A stretch of DNA of 64,000 bases from Oceanivirga miroungae (GCF_902505095.1 NZ_CABWIB010000001.1:372001-436000), one strand, 5' to 3'; shown: positions 34,646 to 43,074, counted from the first letter of the stretch. Notes: generated by a model from the letters alone, not told the origin. Translations and numbers: made by a program.

Positions 34646-35536
34646 ATGAGTACAAAAGCAAAGTTTAAATATAAAAAGATAGATTACAGTGCTTACTTAT
34701 TCATAGCACCAGCATTACTATTTTTTATGACCTTCGTATTATATCCAATGATTAAAGGAGTTTACTTATCATTATATAAATTCAGAGGAAGAAGTGTAAC
34801 ATTTGTTGGAATGGATCATTATACTGATTTACTAGGAAATGAAGTATTTTTAAAATCAGTTGTAAATACAGTGCTAATAACTGCTATTGCAGTTCCAATA
34901 GTAGTTGCATTTTCTATATTTGTTGCAATGAATATATATGAAAAAAATCCAATAACAAGATCATTTTTTAGAGGAGTATTCTATCTTCCAGCAATTTCAT
35001 CTGTTGTTTCAGTAACAGTTGTATGGAACTGGATATATCACCCTAAATATGGGATATTAAATTACATATTACAAAGCACACATATAATAAGTGAAAATAT
35101 AGATTGGCTAGGTAATCCAAGAACAGCTATATATGCTATTATAGCAATATTGATTACTACAAGTGTTGGACAACCTATAATATTATATGTAGCTGCTTTA
35201 GGAAATGTTCCTAAAGATTTAATAGAAGCTTCAATGATAGATGGAGCAAACGATAGAAGCGTATTTAGACATATAATATGGCCTATGATAAAACCAACAA
35301 CACTATATATTGTTGTAGTTACTACAATAAACAGTTTCCAAATATTTGCTTTAATTCAATTATTAACAGCAGGTGGACCAAACTATGCTACATCTACTGT
35401 AATGTATTTAGTTTATCAAAAAGCAATTGTTGAAAGTAGATTTGGATCTGCTTCTGCTATGGGTGTTGTGTTAGCAATAATAATTGGAATAATTTCATTA
35501 GTTCAATTTAAAATATTAGATTTTGATAAGGATTAG
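34646..35536 (+). CDS. Sugar ABC transporter permease (MalF/UgpA type)
   Basis: 296 aa with six predicted membrane segments, beginning SAYLFIAPALLFFMTFVLYP. The EAA loop facing the ATPase is EASMIDGANDRSVFRHIIWP (about residues 195-214). It forms the inner-membrane channel with the next permease. AAAGGA precedes ATG 34646. Family assignment is firm; the sialic acid substrate is inferred from the cluster. Confidence 0.92.
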   Translation: MSTKAKFKYKKIDYSAYLFIAPALLFFMTFVLYPMIKGVYLSLYKFRGRSVTFVGMDHYTDLLGNEVFLKSVVNTVLITAIAVPIVVAFSIFVAMNIYEKNPITRSFFRGVFYLPAISSVVSVTVVWNWIYHPKYGILNYILQSTHIISENIDWLGNPRTAIYAIIAILITTSVGQPIILYVAALGNVPKDLIEASMIDGANDRSVFRHIIWPMIKPTTLYIVVVTTINSFQIFALIQLLTAGGPNYATSTVMYLVYQKAIVESRFGSASAMGVVLAIIIGIISLVQFKILDFDKD

Positions 35537-35548
35537 GAGGAATAAACA

Positions 35549-36382
35549 ATGAGTGTTAAGAAAAAATCACCAATATCAATAATATTTATGTTAATATTAG
35601 TTGCTTTTGCGATATTCTTCTTATTTCCATTTTATTGGATAATAACAGGATCATTTAAAATACAATCAGTTGCAATAAGCATACCGCCTGAATGGTTTCC
35701 TAAAACTCCTACATTAGATAACTATAGTGTGTTATTTGAAGGAAATACATTTAGATGGTTTTTCAACTCAGTATTTGTATCAACAGTTACAACAATACTA
35801 GTATGTTCTACAGCAGCATTAGCAGGTTATGCATTAGCTAAAAAACAATTTCCTGGTATGTATATTCTATTTACTTTATTTGTTGCAGCTATGGCATTAC
35901 CAAAACAAGTTATACTAATACCTTTATTAAAATTCATGACTGAATTAGGTTGGGTAGATACTTATAGAGTACTAATTTTACCAGCTGTAGGTTGGCCATT
36001 TGGGGTATTTTTAATGAAACAATTTTCACATTCGGTTCCAAAGGAATTATTAGAATCGGCTAAAATAGATGGTTGTGGGGAACTTAGAACATTTTTAAGT
36101 ATAGTATTACCTATAGTTAAACCAGGAATTGGAGCATTAGCTATCTTTACATTCATAGCTTCTTGGAATGACTACTTCTCACAATTAATTTATACAAATA
36201 GTGAGCTTATGAAAACATTACCATTAGGGGTTGCAAGTATGGCTCAACAAGCTGAATTCTCATTAAACTATGGATTATTAATGGCAGGAGCAGCAGTTGC
36301 ATCATTACCGATGATAATAATATTCTTATCATTCCAAAGTTACTTTACACAAGGTATTACAATGGGAGCAGTTAAAGGATGA
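35549..36382 (+). CDS. Sugar ABC transporter permease (MalG/UgpE type)
   Basis: 277 aa, six membrane segments. The FPFYWIITGSFK start and the EAA loop ESAKIDGCGELRTFLSIVLP (about residues 168-187) are typical of MalG-type permeases. It pairs with the preceding permease; 12 nt lie between them, with AGGAGG. Its stop overlaps the start of a small membrane protein gene by 4 nt. Confidence 0.92.
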   Translation: MSVKKKSPISIIFMLILVAFAIFFLFPFYWIITGSFKIQSVAISIPPEWFPKTPTLDNYSVLFEGNTFRWFFNSVFVSTVTTILVCSTAALAGYALAKKQFPGMYILFTLFVAAMALPKQVILIPLLKFMTELGWVDTYRVLILPAVGWPFGVFLMKQFSHSVPKELLESAKIDGCGELRTFLSIVLPIVKPGIGALAIFTFIASWNDYFSQLIYTNSELMKTLPLGVASMAQQAEFSLNYGLLMAGAAVASLPMIIIFLSFQSYFTQGITMGAVKG

Positions 36383-36633
36383 TATTTTTCTTATGGCTTT
36401 ATTATGGTAAATTATTTATACTGGGGTCAATAATTGCAACTTATCTATTAAATAGGTTAACAAAAAGACTATATTATGCCCCATTGATTATAAATATGGT
36501 AAGTGTTATAATGCTAATGTTCATAGAGAAAAAAGATATGATGTACGCAATATACTTCAATTATTTACCAATAGTAATTACGAGTATAATTATGAATTTA
36601 ATAGTATATATCTATAGAAAAATAAAAAGATAG
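36379..36633 (+). CDS. Small membrane protein inside the sugar transporter operon
   Basis: 84 aa with three predicted membrane segments (about 4-24, 33-50 and 58-78) and a basic C-terminus (YIYRKIKR). The ATG overlaps the permease stop (ATGA), and the ATPase gene follows 17 nt later, so it is clearly part of the operon. I do not recognise the family. It may be an accessory subunit or a small stabilising protein for the transporter; this is inference from position only. Confidence 0.7.
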   Translation: MIFFLWLYYGKLFILGSIIATYLLNRLTKRLYYAPLIINMVSVIMLMFIEKKDMMYAIYFNYLPIVITSIIMNLIVYIYRKIKR

Positions 36634-36650
36634 GAAAGGAATGGATTAAT

Positions 36651-37736
36651 ATGGCAAAAGTAATATTAAAAGGAGTTGAAAAACAATATCCTAATGGATT
36701 TAAAGCAGTACATGGAATAGATCTTGAAATAAAAGATGGAGAGTTTATGGTATTTGTAGGTCCATCAGGATGTGCAAAATCAACAACACTTCGTATGATA
36801 GCAGGATTAGAGGATATAACTGGAGGAGAAGTTTACATAGGAGATAGATTAGTAAATGATATACCACCAAAAGACAGAGGAATAGCGATGGTATTCCAAA
36901 GTTATGCATTATATCCACATATGACAGTATATGAAAATATGGCTTTTGGATTAAAATTAAGAAAAACTCCAAAAGAAGAAATTGATAGAAGAGTTAAAGA
37001 TGCAGCAGAAAAACTAGAGATAACAGAATTACTAGATAGAAAACCAAAAGAAATGTCTGGAGGACAAAGACAAAGGGTTGCATTAGGACGTGCTATAGTA
37101 AGAGAGCCAGAAGTTTTCTTATTTGACGAACCATTATCAAACTTAGATGCAAAATTAAGAGTATCAATGCGTGTTAGAATAACACAATTACATAAAGAGT
37201 TAAAAAATACAATGATATATGTAACACATGACCAAGTAGAAGCAATGACAATGGGAGATAGAATTACAGTATTAAAACTTGGAAGAATAATGCAAGTAGA
37301 TACACCGCTTAATTTATATCATAAACCAGCAAATAAATTCGTTGCAGGATTTATAGGGTCACCTACAATGAACTTAATAGATAGTATGTTAGTAGAAAAA
37401 GAAGGCTCTATATATGTAGATATAAATGGAGTAGAAATTAAATTAAGTGAAGAAAAAGCAGAAAAAGTTAAATCATATGTAGGTAAAAAAGTTGTGTTTG
37501 GTATAAGACCAGAAGCAATATCAGTAGCAGCTGATGGTGTAGAAGGAGATATATCAGTAGTAGAACAAATGGGAAATGAAGAATATATTTACTTCAAACT
37601 AGGAGGACACCAATTTACATGTAGACAAAATGTAGAAGGAATAGTTCATAGAAAAGCAGGATTAGAAAAATTTGCATTTGATACAACAAAATGTCATATA
37701 TTTGATATAGAAACAGAAGAAAATATTAGTTTATAA
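36651..37736 (+). CDS. msmK: Sugar ABC transporter ATP-binding protein (MsmK/UgpC type)
   Basis: 361 aa. Walker A FVGPSGCAKSTTLRM, Q-loop VFQSYALYPHMTVYENM, signature MSGGQRQRVALGRA, Walker B VFLFDEPLSNLDAKLR and H-loop YVTHDQ, followed by a TOBE-type C-terminal domain (about 240-361). In the Walker A the residue before Lys is Ala instead of the usual Gly; the key Lys-Ser-Thr remain. It powers the adjacent permeases and may serve other sugar importers, as MsmK does in streptococci. Last gene of the nan block, followed by a terminator. Confidence 0.93.
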   Translation: MAKVILKGVEKQYPNGFKAVHGIDLEIKDGEFMVFVGPSGCAKSTTLRMIAGLEDITGGEVYIGDRLVNDIPPKDRGIAMVFQSYALYPHMTVYENMAFGLKLRKTPKEEIDRRVKDAAEKLEITELLDRKPKEMSGGQRQRVALGRAIVREPEVFLFDEPLSNLDAKLRVSMRVRITQLHKELKNTMIYVTHDQVEAMTMGDRITVLKLGRIMQVDTPLNLYHKPANKFVAGFIGSPTMNLIDSMLVEKEGSIYVDINGVEIKLSEEKAEKVKSYVGKKVVFGIRPEAISVAADGVEGDISVVEQMGNEEYIYFKLGGHQFTCRQNVEGIVHRKAGLEKFAFDTTKCHIFDIETEENISL

Positions 37737-37742
37737 GTATTT

Positions 37743-37772
37743 AAGACCCTAGAGATAGGGTCTTTAAATTTT
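37743..37772 (+). terminator. Terminator of the sialic acid/transporter operon
   Basis: AAGACCCTA (37743-37751) and TAGGGTCTT (37756-37764) with loop GAGA, followed by an AT-rich stretch with TTTT. Confidence 0.82.
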
Positions 37773-37774
37773 AA

Positions 37775-37803
37775 TTGACAAAAATATTAAAAAATAATAT
37801 AAT
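37775..37803 (+). promoter_or_regulatory. Orphan consensus sigma-70 promoter
   Basis: TTGACA (37775-37780), 17-nt spacer, TATAAT (37798-37803): a perfect match at ideal spacing. No + strand gene follows until the tmRNA at 39697; a terminator is met about 70 nt downstream. Confidence 0.75.
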
Positions 37804-37809
37804 ATTAAA

Positions 37810-37823
37810 TGTAAACGGTTTCA
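37810..37823. promoter_or_regulatory. cre/LacI-type operator at the start of the orphan transcript
   Basis: TGTAAACGGTTTCA matches the catabolite-responsive element pattern TGWNANCGNTNNCA at every fixed position. It begins 7 nt after the -10 box, so a bound LacI/CcpA-type protein would block the promoter. Confidence 0.55.
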
Positions 37824-37850
37824 TAAAGTCAATCCTAATTAATATTTATA

Positions 37851-37878
37851 AAAAAAATGAGGTGAATCCTCATTTTTT
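37851..37878. terminator. Bidirectional terminator (CLC-F gene and orphan transcript)
   Basis: ATGAGG (37857-37862) and CCTCAT (37868-37873) with a 5-nt loop, A-run on the left and T6 on the right, so it works on both strands. Confidence 0.8.
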
Positions 37879-39010
37879 AGTATATAGAATTTTTTCTTGT
37901 TATAAAATATATTAATACAGAACTTATTACTGCATAAACTAAGCCATTATACCCAAATACTTCATAAGCTATCATCATAGGAGTTATTAGTGTATTAGTA
38001 GAACCTGAAAATACTCCAATATACCCAAGTGATGCAAATAAGTATACTGGTACATTAAATACATTTGAAATTATAACCCCAAGACTTGATCCCATTGCAA
38101 ATAAAGGAGTTACCTCTCCACCTTGATAAAATAGTGAAAGAGAAAATGATGTTAAGAGTAATTTGAATAAAAAATCTAAATTTAAAATACTTGTTCCGTT
38201 ATTCTCAAATGATAAACTTATTAAATTAGTACCAAGTCCTGCATATCTACCATCTCTAAAATAGTAAATTATTAAAGCTAATACTATTGATAATAAAAAT
38301 ACTCTTATAATATTTTTAGATAAATACGGTTTTAAAAAACTTGTTAGTTTAGTAAATATAACAGCTGAAATAGAAAATAGTATTGATGCAATTACTGTTA
38401 CTAAGATTAGTTTTAAAGAAATATTATAGTTTTCTGTTAGCTTAAACTTAAAGTGTGGTAAACCTAGTTTAGCACTTGTAAAACTAGCTATAAAACTAGA
38501 TAAAATAATTATTGATATATCAGCTATACCTAATTTTTTTTCTCTATTATGAAGTATTTCAATAGGAAATATAATAGCAGCTAATGGAGTTCCAAAAAGT
38601 CCACTAAATCCAGCACTCATTCCAGCTAAAATTGCTATATGTTTTTCTAGCTTAAAATACTTATATGTTAAATTAGAAAAGCTAGCCCCAATTTGAACAG
38701 CTACCCCTTCACGACCAACACTAGCCCCAAATAAATGAGATAGCCAAGTTGATATTGTAATAAAAGGAATTAGTTTTTTATCTATATCTTCTTCATAATT
38801 ATACGATGCCTTTACATGTTTCATTCCCTTTTTTAAAATTTTCGCATACTTTTCATATACATAATATACTATAGCTCCAATAAAAGGTAAAAATAGTATT
38901 AAATAAATATGATTTTCACGATAACTTGATAAAAATAGAAGCCCTGTTCCAAATATATAGGTAATAATTCCCATAAAAATCCCTAAAAATATTGAAAATA
39001 AGATAAACAT
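37877..39010 (-). CDS. ClC-family antiporter of the fluoride (CLC-F) type
   Basis: 377 aa, about ten membrane helices, no CBS domains. The filter region reads TWLSHLFGASVGREGVAVQIG (read as TWLSHLFG then ASVGREGVAVQIG), with GREGV instead of the canonical GREGP. The later motif is YQGGEVTPLFAMG instead of GxxxGIFxPxLxxGA, and GSTNTLITPMMIAYEVFG replaces the Tyr region. These substitutions are those of CLC-F fluoride/proton antiporters as I know them. It would export fluoride. It is translationally coupled to lemA (shared base 39010). A canonical ClC lies on the other side of ssrA. Confidence 0.75.
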   Translation of the reverse strand: MFILFSIFLGIFMGIITYIFGTGLLFLSSYRENHIYLILFLPFIGAIVYYVYEKYAKILKKGMKHVKASYNYEEDIDKKLIPFITISTWLSHLFGASVGREGVAVQIGASFSNLTYKYFKLEKHIAILAGMSAGFSGLFGTPLAAIIFPIEILHNREKKLGIADISIIILSSFIASFTSAKLGLPHFKFKLTENYNISLKLILVTVIASILFSISAVIFTKLTSFLKPYLSKNIIRVFLLSIVLALIIYYFRDGRYAGLGTNLISLSFENNGTSILNLDFLFKLLLTSFSLSLFYQGGEVTPLFAMGSSLGVIISNVFNVPVYLFASLGYIGVFSGSTNTLITPMMIAYEVFGYNGLVYAVISSVLIYFITRKNSIY

Positions 39011-39579
39011 TAAAATTCTACCTTTACATCGTAGTTTTTATTATCATTTCCTTCTTCAAAAAAGATAGCTTTTCTAAATTTAAATAAGTTATAGAACATT
39101 GAATTAGGGAATTTTTCTATAAATATATTTAAATTTCTACAAGTTGCATTATAGTATCTTCTTGAATTTAGTACATCTTCTTCAATTTCACTTAATGAAC
39201 TTTGAAGTTTTAAAAACTCTTTATCTGCTTTTAAATCAGGATACGACTCACTTAGCATTGATATATGTCTTAGTGCGTTTGTTAGCATATTATCATACTC
39301 TTTTATTTTCTCTATATTGTCTATATTAGATAAATCAATGTTAACTAATCTAGATCTAGCCTCTATAACCTTTTCTAGAGTTTCTTTTTCGTGTTTACTG
39401 TATCCTTTTACAGTATTAACTAAATTTGGAATTAAATCTAATCTTTTTTGTAAATAAACTTTAATATTGCTCCACGCTTCTTTATTTTGATTATCAAGTG
39501 TTACAAAATTATTTTTTATTGAAATTAAAAATATTAGTATAATTACTATCAATACTGATAGCAAAATTAAGTATATCAT
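39010..39579 (-). CDS. lemA: LemA family protein
   Basis: 189 aa from ATG 39579, which has CAGGAGG 9 nt upstream; the in-frame ATG at 39618 is not supported. One N-terminal membrane helix (IYLILLSVLIVIILIFLI) is followed by a four-helix cytoplasmic or extracellular domain. LemA signatures are visible: NQNKEAWSNIKVYLQKRLDL, IPNLVNTVKGYSKHE and SLSEIEEDVLNSRRYYNA. The function of the family is not settled. It is the first gene of a two-gene - strand unit with the CLC-F-type antiporter; this pairing is unexplained. Confidence 0.88.
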   Translation of the reverse strand: MIYLILLSVLIVIILIFLISIKNNFVTLDNQNKEAWSNIKVYLQKRLDLIPNLVNTVKGYSKHEKETLEKVIEARSRLVNIDLSNIDNIEKIKEYDNMLTNALRHISMLSESYPDLKADKEFLKLQSSLSEIEEDVLNSRRYYNATCRNLNIFIEKFPNSMFYNLFKFRKAIFFEEGNDNKNYDVKVEF

Positions 39580-39636
39580 AACTTTTTCCTCCTGTGTTTT
39601 ATACCCTAATAATAGCATTTATGCTAGTTTTTTTCA

Positions 39637-39642
39637 ATTATA
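39637..39642 (-). promoter_or_regulatory. -10 box of the lemA-clc unit
   Basis: TATAAT on the - strand; the region overlaps the divergent ssrA promoter. A perfect 14-bp palindrome (TAGCATTTATGCTA, 39613-39626) lies in the leader. No fluoride riboswitch pattern is visible. Confidence 0.4.
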
Positions 39643-39656
39643 CAAGTAAAATACCG

Positions 39657-39685
39657 TTGAATAAGTTACAAAAAATTGATATAAT
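39657..39685 (+). promoter_or_regulatory. Promoter of ssrA
   Basis: TTGAAT (39657-39662), 17-nt spacer, TATAAT (39680-39685) with a TG extension (TGATATAAT). Confidence 0.75.
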
Positions 39686-39696
39686 GACTTAACTGT

Positions 39697-40029
39697 GGGA
39701 GTGTAAAGGTTTCGACATGATAAGAAGCATTTAATAAGCAGGCAGTAGCGATACTATAAATCTTTTAAAATTTAAACGGAAATAAAAAATTCGCTTTAGC
39801 TGCGTAATGCAGCTTCGCTAGAACTATGATGCTATTTAGTAGTCTCTAGCGTCACTTTAAATAGCTAACCTTAGGTAATGCTTATAGCCTATGGGAAATT
39901 TAATAAGCTAGTTTATAGACATCTGTTATTCTATTATCTAATAAACGAAAAAGTTAGAATGACTAAGCTTGTAGAAGTTTATTTGGACCCTTATTATGGA
40001 CACGAGTTCGATTCTCGTCACTTCCACCA
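39697..40029 (+). ncRNA. ssrA: Transfer-messenger RNA (tmRNA)
   Basis: The 5' GGGAGTG (39697-39703) pairs with 3' CACTTCC (40019-40025), followed by ACCA, forming the acceptor arm. The T-arm end GAGTTCGATTCTC is at about 40004-40016, and AGGTTTCGAC near the 5' end is the typical D-loop-like stretch. The reading frame ending at TAA 39805-39807 encodes the tag GNKKFALAA if GGA 39778 is the resume codon. tmRNA frees stalled ribosomes and adds a degradation tag. It has its own promoter, and the downstream ClC gene starts 19 nt after its end. Confidence 0.95.
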
Positions 40030-40048
40030 AAATAAAAGAGGTAATAAA

Positions 40049-41644
40049 ATGAAAAGAAGTATATTCGCATCAATAGGTGACGTTAATAAATTAAAATCAA
40101 ATAAGACCAGACTAAAATTAATCCTCTTTTCTATAATAATTGGATTTTTAACTGGTATTGTAGTTGTATTATATAGAGTTAGTTTAGATAAGATAGTAAT
40201 AATTAGAAATGAAATCATGGGATTTAATATAGGATTACTACTTTTTTTATTTTTCATATCAGCTATAATAATACAATTTTTATTAAATAAATTTCCTTTA
40301 ATAAGTGGATCAGGTATTCCACAAGTAGAAGGTGTTTTAAATAGACAAATTACATTTAATTGGTTTTTTGAAATTGTAAATAAATTTTTTGCAGGGGTAT
40401 TAGCCATATTTATGGGACTATCCCTAGGTCGTGAAGGACCATCAATACATTTAGGAGCACTAATGGCTGATGGTGTTAATAGCACATCAAATAGGCCAGA
40501 TGTAGAGAGAAAATATTTACTAAGTTCAGGAGCTTCAGCAGGTCTTGCTGCGGCATTTAATGCTCCACTATCAGGAACAATATTCGCCTTAGAGGAATTA
40601 AAAAAATTCTTCTCACCAATTTTACTCATTTGTACTTTACTAGCTAGTATCTCATCAAATCTAGTAGTTCAGTATTTTTTAGGTAGAAATGTAGTATTAT
40701 CCCATTTTATAACTGCAAACCCTATGGGAAATACAATAAAAGACATATCTTTTGAAATATTTTTAGTTTTAATTTTAAGTTTTTTTATGGCAATATCTGC
40801 AAAGTTATTTAATTATTGTCTTATTAAATCACTTAATATATATAGAGATATAAAGCTAAATAAGTATATAAAAATGATAATAGTATCTATTATATCTTTT
40901 TTTGCTGTATACTTTATGCCAGATATTACTGGTGGTGGACATAGTTTAATAGAGAAATTAATACTTAGTCAGACAGCATTTAAGGTAGTAATATTATTGC
41001 TATTATTTAAATTCATATTTACAATGTTTAGTTATTCAACTGGTGCAGCAGGTGGTATATTTTTACCTCTACTTGTATTAGGAGCACTAATAGGAAAAGT
41101 TTATGGAATAGTTATAGTTAATTTATTCAATTTAAGTGACGCATATTTAATACACTTTATGCTTCTATCTATGGCGGCTTACTTTAGTGCTATAGTAAAA
41201 GCTCCTATAACTGGAATAGTTTTAATACTAGAAATGACAGGGAATTTTTCAAATTTATTTTCACTTACAATAGCAGCAGCTTTTTCATATATAATATCTG
41301 ATTTAATAAAAAATGAAGGAGTTTACGATTTACTATATCATAGAATGTTTGAGAAAAACTTAAAAGAATATGAGAATGATGAAGAAATAAAACCATCAAA
41401 CAAGATGACAGCAATAAGATTAGCAGTTATTGAAAACTCTAAGTTAGCTGGTATGTTTATAAAAGATGTAAATTGGCCAAAAAATATGTTAGTTATTGGG
41501 ATTGAGAGAAATAATTATGAGTTTATACCGGATGGTAATACAAAAATATATGAAGGAGATCAAATTATAATATTTGCTGATGATAACATAGTAGTGAAGA
41601 AGTTACACGAATTATTTGAAATGACAAGAGAGGATGTAAAATAA
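40049..41644 (+). CDS. ClC-family chloride channel/antiporter with C-terminal TrkA-C domain
   Basis: 531 aa from ATG 40049, behind AAGAGGTAA. Canonical ClC motifs: GSGIPQVEG, GREGPSIHLGA and TGAAGGIFLPLLVLGA. The C-terminal 85 residues (about 445-531) form an RCK-C/TrkA-C domain (MFIKDVNWPKNMLVIGIER; EGDQIIIFAD), which may bind a regulatory nucleotide. It is probably a chloride/proton exchanger for acid resistance. The frame stays open upstream to 39878, but that part is inside ssrA and is not coding. The stop overlaps nadV by one base. Confidence 0.9.
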   Translation: MKRSIFASIGDVNKLKSNKTRLKLILFSIIIGFLTGIVVVLYRVSLDKIVIIRNEIMGFNIGLLLFLFFISAIIIQFLLNKFPLISGSGIPQVEGVLNRQITFNWFFEIVNKFFAGVLAIFMGLSLGREGPSIHLGALMADGVNSTSNRPDVERKYLLSSGASAGLAAAFNAPLSGTIFALEELKKFFSPILLICTLLASISSNLVVQYFLGRNVVLSHFITANPMGNTIKDISFEIFLVLILSFFMAISAKLFNYCLIKSLNIYRDIKLNKYIKMIIVSIISFFAVYFMPDITGGGHSLIEKLILSQTAFKVVILLLLFKFIFTMFSYSTGAAGGIFLPLLVLGALIGKVYGIVIVNLFNLSDAYLIHFMLLSMAAYFSAIVKAPITGIVLILEMTGNFSNLFSLTIAAAFSYIISDLIKNEGVYDLLYHRMFEKNLKEYENDEEIKPSNKMTAIRLAVIENSKLAGMFIKDVNWPKNMLVIGIERNNYEFIPDGNTKIYEGDQIIIFADDNIVVKKLHELFEMTREDVK

Positions 41645-43074
41645 TGAATATAAACCCAATTTTAACTTGTGATTCTTACAAAATATCACACCCAAAGCAA
41701 TACCCAGATAATATGATGTATATGCATAGCTATATTGAAAGCCGTGGTGGTGAGTACGGATATACTAAGTTTTTTGGATTACAATATTACTTAAAAAAAT
41801 ATTTAACAGTAAGACTTACAAAAGAAATGGTAGATGAAGCAAGTGAAATTTTTAAGCTACATGGAATACCATTTATTAGAGAAGATTTTGACTATATTGT
41901 AGAAAAATTAGATGGGAAAATACCACTTAGAATAAGAGCAGTTGAAGAAGGCGCTATAATTCCTAATCACAATGTACTAATTACAGTAGAGTCAACAGAT
42001 AAAAATGTTCCATATATTGTTTCTTGGTTTGAAACTTTACTTTTAAAAACTTGGTATCCAATTACAGTTGCTACTTATTCATATAAGATAAAGCAAATAA
42101 TAAAATATTTTTTGGAAAAAACATGTGATAATGTAGATGAAGAAATTCTATTTAAGCTACATGATTTTGGGTATAGAGGTACAAGTAGTGAAGAAAGTGC
42201 TGGTATAGGAGGTCTTGCTCATTTAACTAACTTTTTAGGAACTGATAATATAAAAGCTTTAGTTTATGGTAGACATTACTATAACATTGACTGTGCAGGA
42301 TTTAGTATTCCAGCAGCAGAACATAGCACAATTACATCTTGGGGAAGAGAAAATGAAAAAAAAGCAATAGAACATATAATTGATTCATTTAAAGATAATC
42401 AATTAGCTGTAGTTTGTGATTCATATAATTTCTTTAATGCAGTAGAACATATAATTTGTGAGGATTTAAAAGATAAAATAATAAAAAGAGATAATTTGTT
42501 AGTAATAAGACCAGATAGTGGTGACGCAATTACAAATATCTTATTTGCCCTAGAAAAATTAGAAAATGCTTTTGGGGTAACTATAAATAAAAAAGGATAT
42601 AAGGTACTAAACCATGTGAGAATTATACAAGGTGATAGTGTATATGAGAATACTGTATGGGATATACTAAAGTCTATTACAGATATGGGGTATAGTGCTG
42701 AAAATATTAGCTTAGGTTCAGGGGGAGCTTTGCTGCAAGGTAATAAAAACTCTAGTATAAATAGAGACACTCATAGATTTGCTATGAAATGTAGCTCAGT
42801 AAAAATAAAGGATAGTTTTGTAGATGTATATAAAGACCCTATAACCGACAAAGGAAAAATTAGTAAAAAAGGTAGATTAGATTTAATAATAGATGAGAAT
42901 GAAAAAATAAGAACTATAAATATTACAAATTTAGGTGAAAATAATTATCATAAAGATTCTATAATGAATATAGTATTTGAAAATGGAGAACTTTTAAAAG
43001 AATATAGTTTAGAAGAAATTAGAGAAAATGAATGCAAATACTATAAACCTCATTTAGAAAAAAGACCTTTTTAG
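41644..43074 (+). CDS. nadV: Nicotinamide phosphoribosyltransferase
   Basis: 476 aa. The pattern is that of NadV/NAMPT, not of nicotinate PncB: DSYKISHPKQYP at the N-terminus, SYIESRGG, HDFGYRGTSSEESAGIGG and EHSTITSWGRENE, all shared with human NAMPT. It makes NMN from nicotinamide and PRPP, allowing NAD salvage without deamidation. An NMN adenylyltransferase is not in the window; NAD kinase is at 52502. Its ATG overlaps the ClC stop by one base; trpS follows after 14 nt. Confidence 0.93.
   Translation: MNINPILTCDSYKISHPKQYPDNMMYMHSYIESRGGEYGYTKFFGLQYYLKKYLTVRLTKEMVDEASEIFKLHGIPFIREDFDYIVEKLDGKIPLRIRAVEEGAIIPNHNVLITVESTDKNVPYIVSWFETLLLKTWYPITVATYSYKIKQIIKYFLEKTCDNVDEEILFKLHDFGYRGTSSEESAGIGGLAHLTNFLGTDNIKALVYGRHYYNIDCAGFSIPAAEHSTITSWGRENEKKAIEHIIDSFKDNQLAVVCDSYNFFNAVEHIICEDLKDKIIKRDNLLVIRPDSGDAITNILFALEKLENAFGVTINKKGYKVLNHVRIIQGDSVYENTVWDILKSITDMGYSAENISLGSGGALLQGNKNSSINRDTHRFAMKCSSVKIKDSFVDVYKDPITDKGKISKKGRLDLIIDENEKIRTINITNLGENNYHKDSIMNIVFENGELLKEYSLEEIRENECKYYKPHLEKRPF

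Larger units (their letters stand above)
37810..37878 (+). ncRNA. Candidate small RNA between operator-controlled promoter and terminator
   Basis: A transcript from the orphan promoter would start near 37810 and end at the hairpin 37851-37878, giving about 70 nt with an unstructured AU-rich body and no useful ORF. The body holds CAATCCTAATTAAT and the hairpin loop side ATCCTC, both able to pair with ribosome binding sites. Expression is inferred; a relic promoter left after gene loss is the main alternative. Confidence 0.35.

Noticed and set aside
39580-39680. Fluoride riboswitch ahead of lemA and the CLC-F-type gene
   Set aside because: None of the conserved crcB-motif elements (GG-rich start, pseudoknot partners) can be found; only a simple palindrome is present.
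39878-40048. N-terminal extension of the ClC reading frame
   Set aside because: The frame is open by chance through the 3' half of ssrA; ATG 40049 has a ribosome site and starts the real protein.
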